From assembly GCA_017432615.1 (NCBI GenBank), contig JAFRIV010000025.1, forward strand, positions 1-47,968: a DNA stretch of 47,968 nucleotides. The letters are read 5' to 3'. Under the pieces are notes generated by a model. That model was not told where the DNA came from. It made no database searches and saw only the letters and a list, made by a program, of their open reading frames with translations. The stretch comes from Oscillospiraceae bacterium. Lineage in GTDB: Bacteria; Bacillota; Clostridia; Oscillospirales; Oscillospiraceae. Shown in pieces: positions 46,749 through 47,968 of this stretch. The position numbers were made by a program, and so were the translations under genes. Numbering within the stretch: position 1 is the first letter of the stretch; each line of letters opens with the position of its first letter.

Positions 46749-47318
46749 ATGGAAAAAGATCTTTCTTCTTCAGGATTTCATCCTATCCTGCATTTCATCA
46801 CGATTACGAAGCATCGGCATCTGGTGTGCAGATACTGCTTTCGTCTCGGCCTGTATCGGCAGGGGATACTGCATGATCTGAGCAAATACTCTCCTTCAGA
46901 ATTTTGGCGCGGCGCAAAATACTATCGCGGATTCGAAAGCCCGAACGATGAGGAGCGTCAGCAGACCGGCCTTTCTCTGGCATGGCTGCATCACAAAGGC
47001 AGAAATCGCCATCATCTGGAATACTGGGTCGACTATCGCCAGGAACCCGACGGGTCGTGGGTATTTGCCGGCAACCCGATGCCGATGAACTATATCGCAG
47101 AAATGTTCTGTGATCGAATTGCTGCAAGCAAGACTTATCTCGGCAGCCGCTATACCGACGCCTCTCCTCTTGAATACTATGCTTCTCATGAGATGGCTCA
47201 TCTGATCCATCCGAAAACCGCTGCAGAGATCGAAGCGATGCTGCGCGTGCTGAAAGAGGAAGGGGAAGCTTCCGCTTTTTTCTATGTAAAGGAAAGGCTG
47301 CGCCAAAATACACGCTGA
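46749..47318 (+). CDS. DUF5662 family protein
   Basis: A 189-residue protein matching the DUF5662 pattern of Clostridia. Conserved blocks are GILHDLSKYSPSEF (His42-Asp43), LHHKGRNRHHLEYW (His81, His82, His88, His89) and AEMFCDRIAASKTYLG. The HD pair plus clustered histidines resembles HD-type metal-dependent phosphohydrolases, but this is only suggestive. There is almost no ribosome site, so translation probably depends on the peptide gene just upstream. Confidence 0.8.
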   Translation: MEKDLSSSGFHPILHFITITKHRHLVCRYCFRLGLYRQGILHDLSKYSPSEFWRGAKYYRGFESPNDEERQQTGLSLAWLHHKGRNRHHLEYWVDYRQEPDGSWVFAGNPMPMNYIAEMFCDRIAASKTYLGSRYTDASPLEYYASHEMAHLIHPKTAAEIEAMLRVLKEEGEASAFFYVKERLRQNTR

Positions 47319-47323
47319 AGATC

Positions 47324-47601
47324 TCTGCTGCCTTTTCTGCTGAGACCGTATTCCTCACGCAGCTTATTGTTTTCAGTCCGGAAAACAGGATCACATATTT
47401 GGGACAATATTTCAAATAAGATCAGAAGGGTGGTAGCGTCGTACTGCGATGTACAATTACTCAGATACTATGAAAAACTGGAGACAACTTGAACGATTGC
47501 TCGAATTATGTAAACTAAGTGAACGATTGCCCGGCAAAGTGAACGATTGTCCCTGAAAGTGAACGATTACTCGGGGAGCACGGGCAAGAAAAGGCAGCAG
47601 A
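47324..47601. repeat. 15-bp perfect inverted repeat bracketing the 13-mer repeats
   Basis: TCTGCTGCCTTTTCT (47324-47338) and AGAAAAGGCAGCAGA (47587-47601) are exact reverse complements 248 bases apart. They enclose all five copies of the TGAACGATT-type repeat. They may be two arms of a terminator hairpin split by an insertion, or the ends of a small element. Confidence 0.6.
47450..47572 (+). repeat. Five phased direct repeats, IS21-like end
   Basis: A 13-base unit of the form TGAACGATTGCTC occurs at 47490, 47520, 47540 and 47560, with a diverged copy TGTACAATTACTC at 47450. Start-to-start distances are 40, 30, 20 and 20 bases, that is, multiples of about one helical turn. Ends of IS21-family elements carry such multiple transposase-binding repeats. 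The first copy, beginning TGT, could be the tip of the element. No istA or istB gene is visible here. Confidence 0.5.
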
Positions 47602-47663
47602 AAGCAAAAAATCGGCCGACCGAAATGACGAGCGACCGAGAGCGATTTGAATTTCAAAACAAG

Positions 47664-47706
47664 AAATGCGAGGAAATAGCTGGATTTCGGCTATTTCTTC
47701 GCATTT
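47664..47706. repeat. Long hairpin, 17-bp stem
   Basis: AAATGCGAGGAAATAGC (47664-47680) pairs with GCTATTTCTTCGCATTT (47690-47706), one G-U pair, 9-base loop. It could be a terminator or a structured border of the mobile element. Confidence 0.75.
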
Positions 47707-47719
47707 ATGGGCAAAAAGT

Positions 47720-47754
47720 TTAGGTAGGTTATTCTATCAAAATAACCTACCTAA
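47720..47754. repeat. Perfect 14-bp hairpin
   Basis: TTAGGTAGGTTATT (47720-47733) and AATAACCTACCTAA (47741-47754), a perfect inverted repeat with a 7-base loop. It is followed by two diverged direct copies of CTAAGTAYGCCYAAAAGG near 47760 and 47793. The layout resembles a protein-binding or recombination site more than a terminator. Confidence 0.7.
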
Positions 47755-47846
47755 TATGCCTAAGTATGCCCAAAAGGGACAAAACTAAGCTAAGTACGCC
47801 TAAAAGGTACATATCGGACATTTCGACAAACTGGAATTCATAATGT

Positions 47847-47875
47847 AAGAGTAAGGTCTATCCAGCCTTGCTCTT
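47847..47875 (-). terminator. Terminator of the right-edge minus-strand gene
   Basis: AAGAGCAAGG and CCTTACTCTT (minus-strand reading) form a 10-bp stem with one mismatch, placed directly after the stop codon at 47881. Confidence 0.65.
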
Positions 47876-47880
47876 TTCCT

Positions 47881-47967
47881 TTAAGATGGGGGCATCGGCC
47901 TGACGTAATCTGGAATTGGGACACCACGCCCGGAGACAAATGTGTCAGCCAGCTTCCATCGTTTAGT
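47881..47967 (-). CDS. C-terminal end of a gene running out of the window
   Basis: A minus-strand frame open from the window edge for 28 codons, ending RGVPIPDYVRPMPPS and stop, with WKLADTFVSG before it, then a terminator hairpin. The fragment is too short for a family call. A transposition-related protein is possible given the repeats to its left, but nothing in the residues proves it. Confidence 0.4.
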   Translation of the reverse strand, partial: TKRWKLADTFVSGRGVPIPDYVRPMPPS

Positions 47968-47968
47968 G

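Noticed and set aside
47450-47572. CRISPR array
   Set aside because: Repeats are only 13 bases with 7-27 base spacers, with uneven spacing and no cas genes.

Overview
The window looks like one chromosomal stretch from a Gram-positive anaerobe of class Clostridia, probably an uncultured gut member of the Lachnospirales or Oscillospirales. The grounds are moderate GC, AGGAGG-type ribosome sites, sigma-A promoters with 17-bp spacers, and a marker set of dgt-dnaG-rpoD, hemZ, CarD, addBA, the short (archaeal-type) ProS, bioY-birA, ylmH, hflX and yigZ. Everything is read from sequence and family knowledge; no search was run.

Layout. 145-4302: a fused rRNA-modification enzyme (RluA-type pseudouridine synthase plus RlmD-type uracil methyltransferase), diverging from a membrane protein and a bioY-birA biotin operon with a recognisable BirA operator. 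4361-6611: two PII-like proteins with a DUF1538 membrane protein. 6787-9293: tRNA-Ser(GGA), a membrane-anchored lipobox-less surface protein, and a HAAS/DUF1700-like membrane protein with a small partner. 9470-12968: proS and a divergent ligA. 12958-20878: an orphan hybrid histidine kinase, a small HExxH membrane protein, an AEC permease, an aldo/keto reductase and a secreted transglutaminase-like protein. 20961-25217: gapA, a uridine-kinase-like protein, hemZ and a CarD regulator.

25263-29869: trkA-trkH-ispE operon, then ylmH. 29886-36783: the addB-addA recombination nuclease. 36838-39039: a three-gene operon of two membrane proteins around a DUF6765 protein. 39193-46439: rpmE, then dgt-dnaG-rpoD, then trxB-hflX-yigZ, all on the minus strand and tightly packed. 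46589-47318: a strong promoter and ribosome site driving a 27-residue peptide gene, followed closely by a DUF5662 gene.

The last 650 bases differ in character. They hold five phased direct repeats of a TGAACGATT-type 13-mer, a 15-bp perfect inverted repeat bracketing them, two long hairpins, and the C-terminal end of a minus-strand gene with its terminator. This looks like the border of a mobile element, most like the multi-repeat ends of IS21-family elements. The left edge (1-144) is also unexplained and may be a rearrangement junction at the 3' end of the fused rRNA-modification gene.

The most promising leads are the 27-residue peptide gene with near-ideal signals, the repeat-rich right border, the PII-like pair with DUF1538, the DUF6765 membrane operon, the 149-residue HExxH protein, and the RluA-RlmD fusion.
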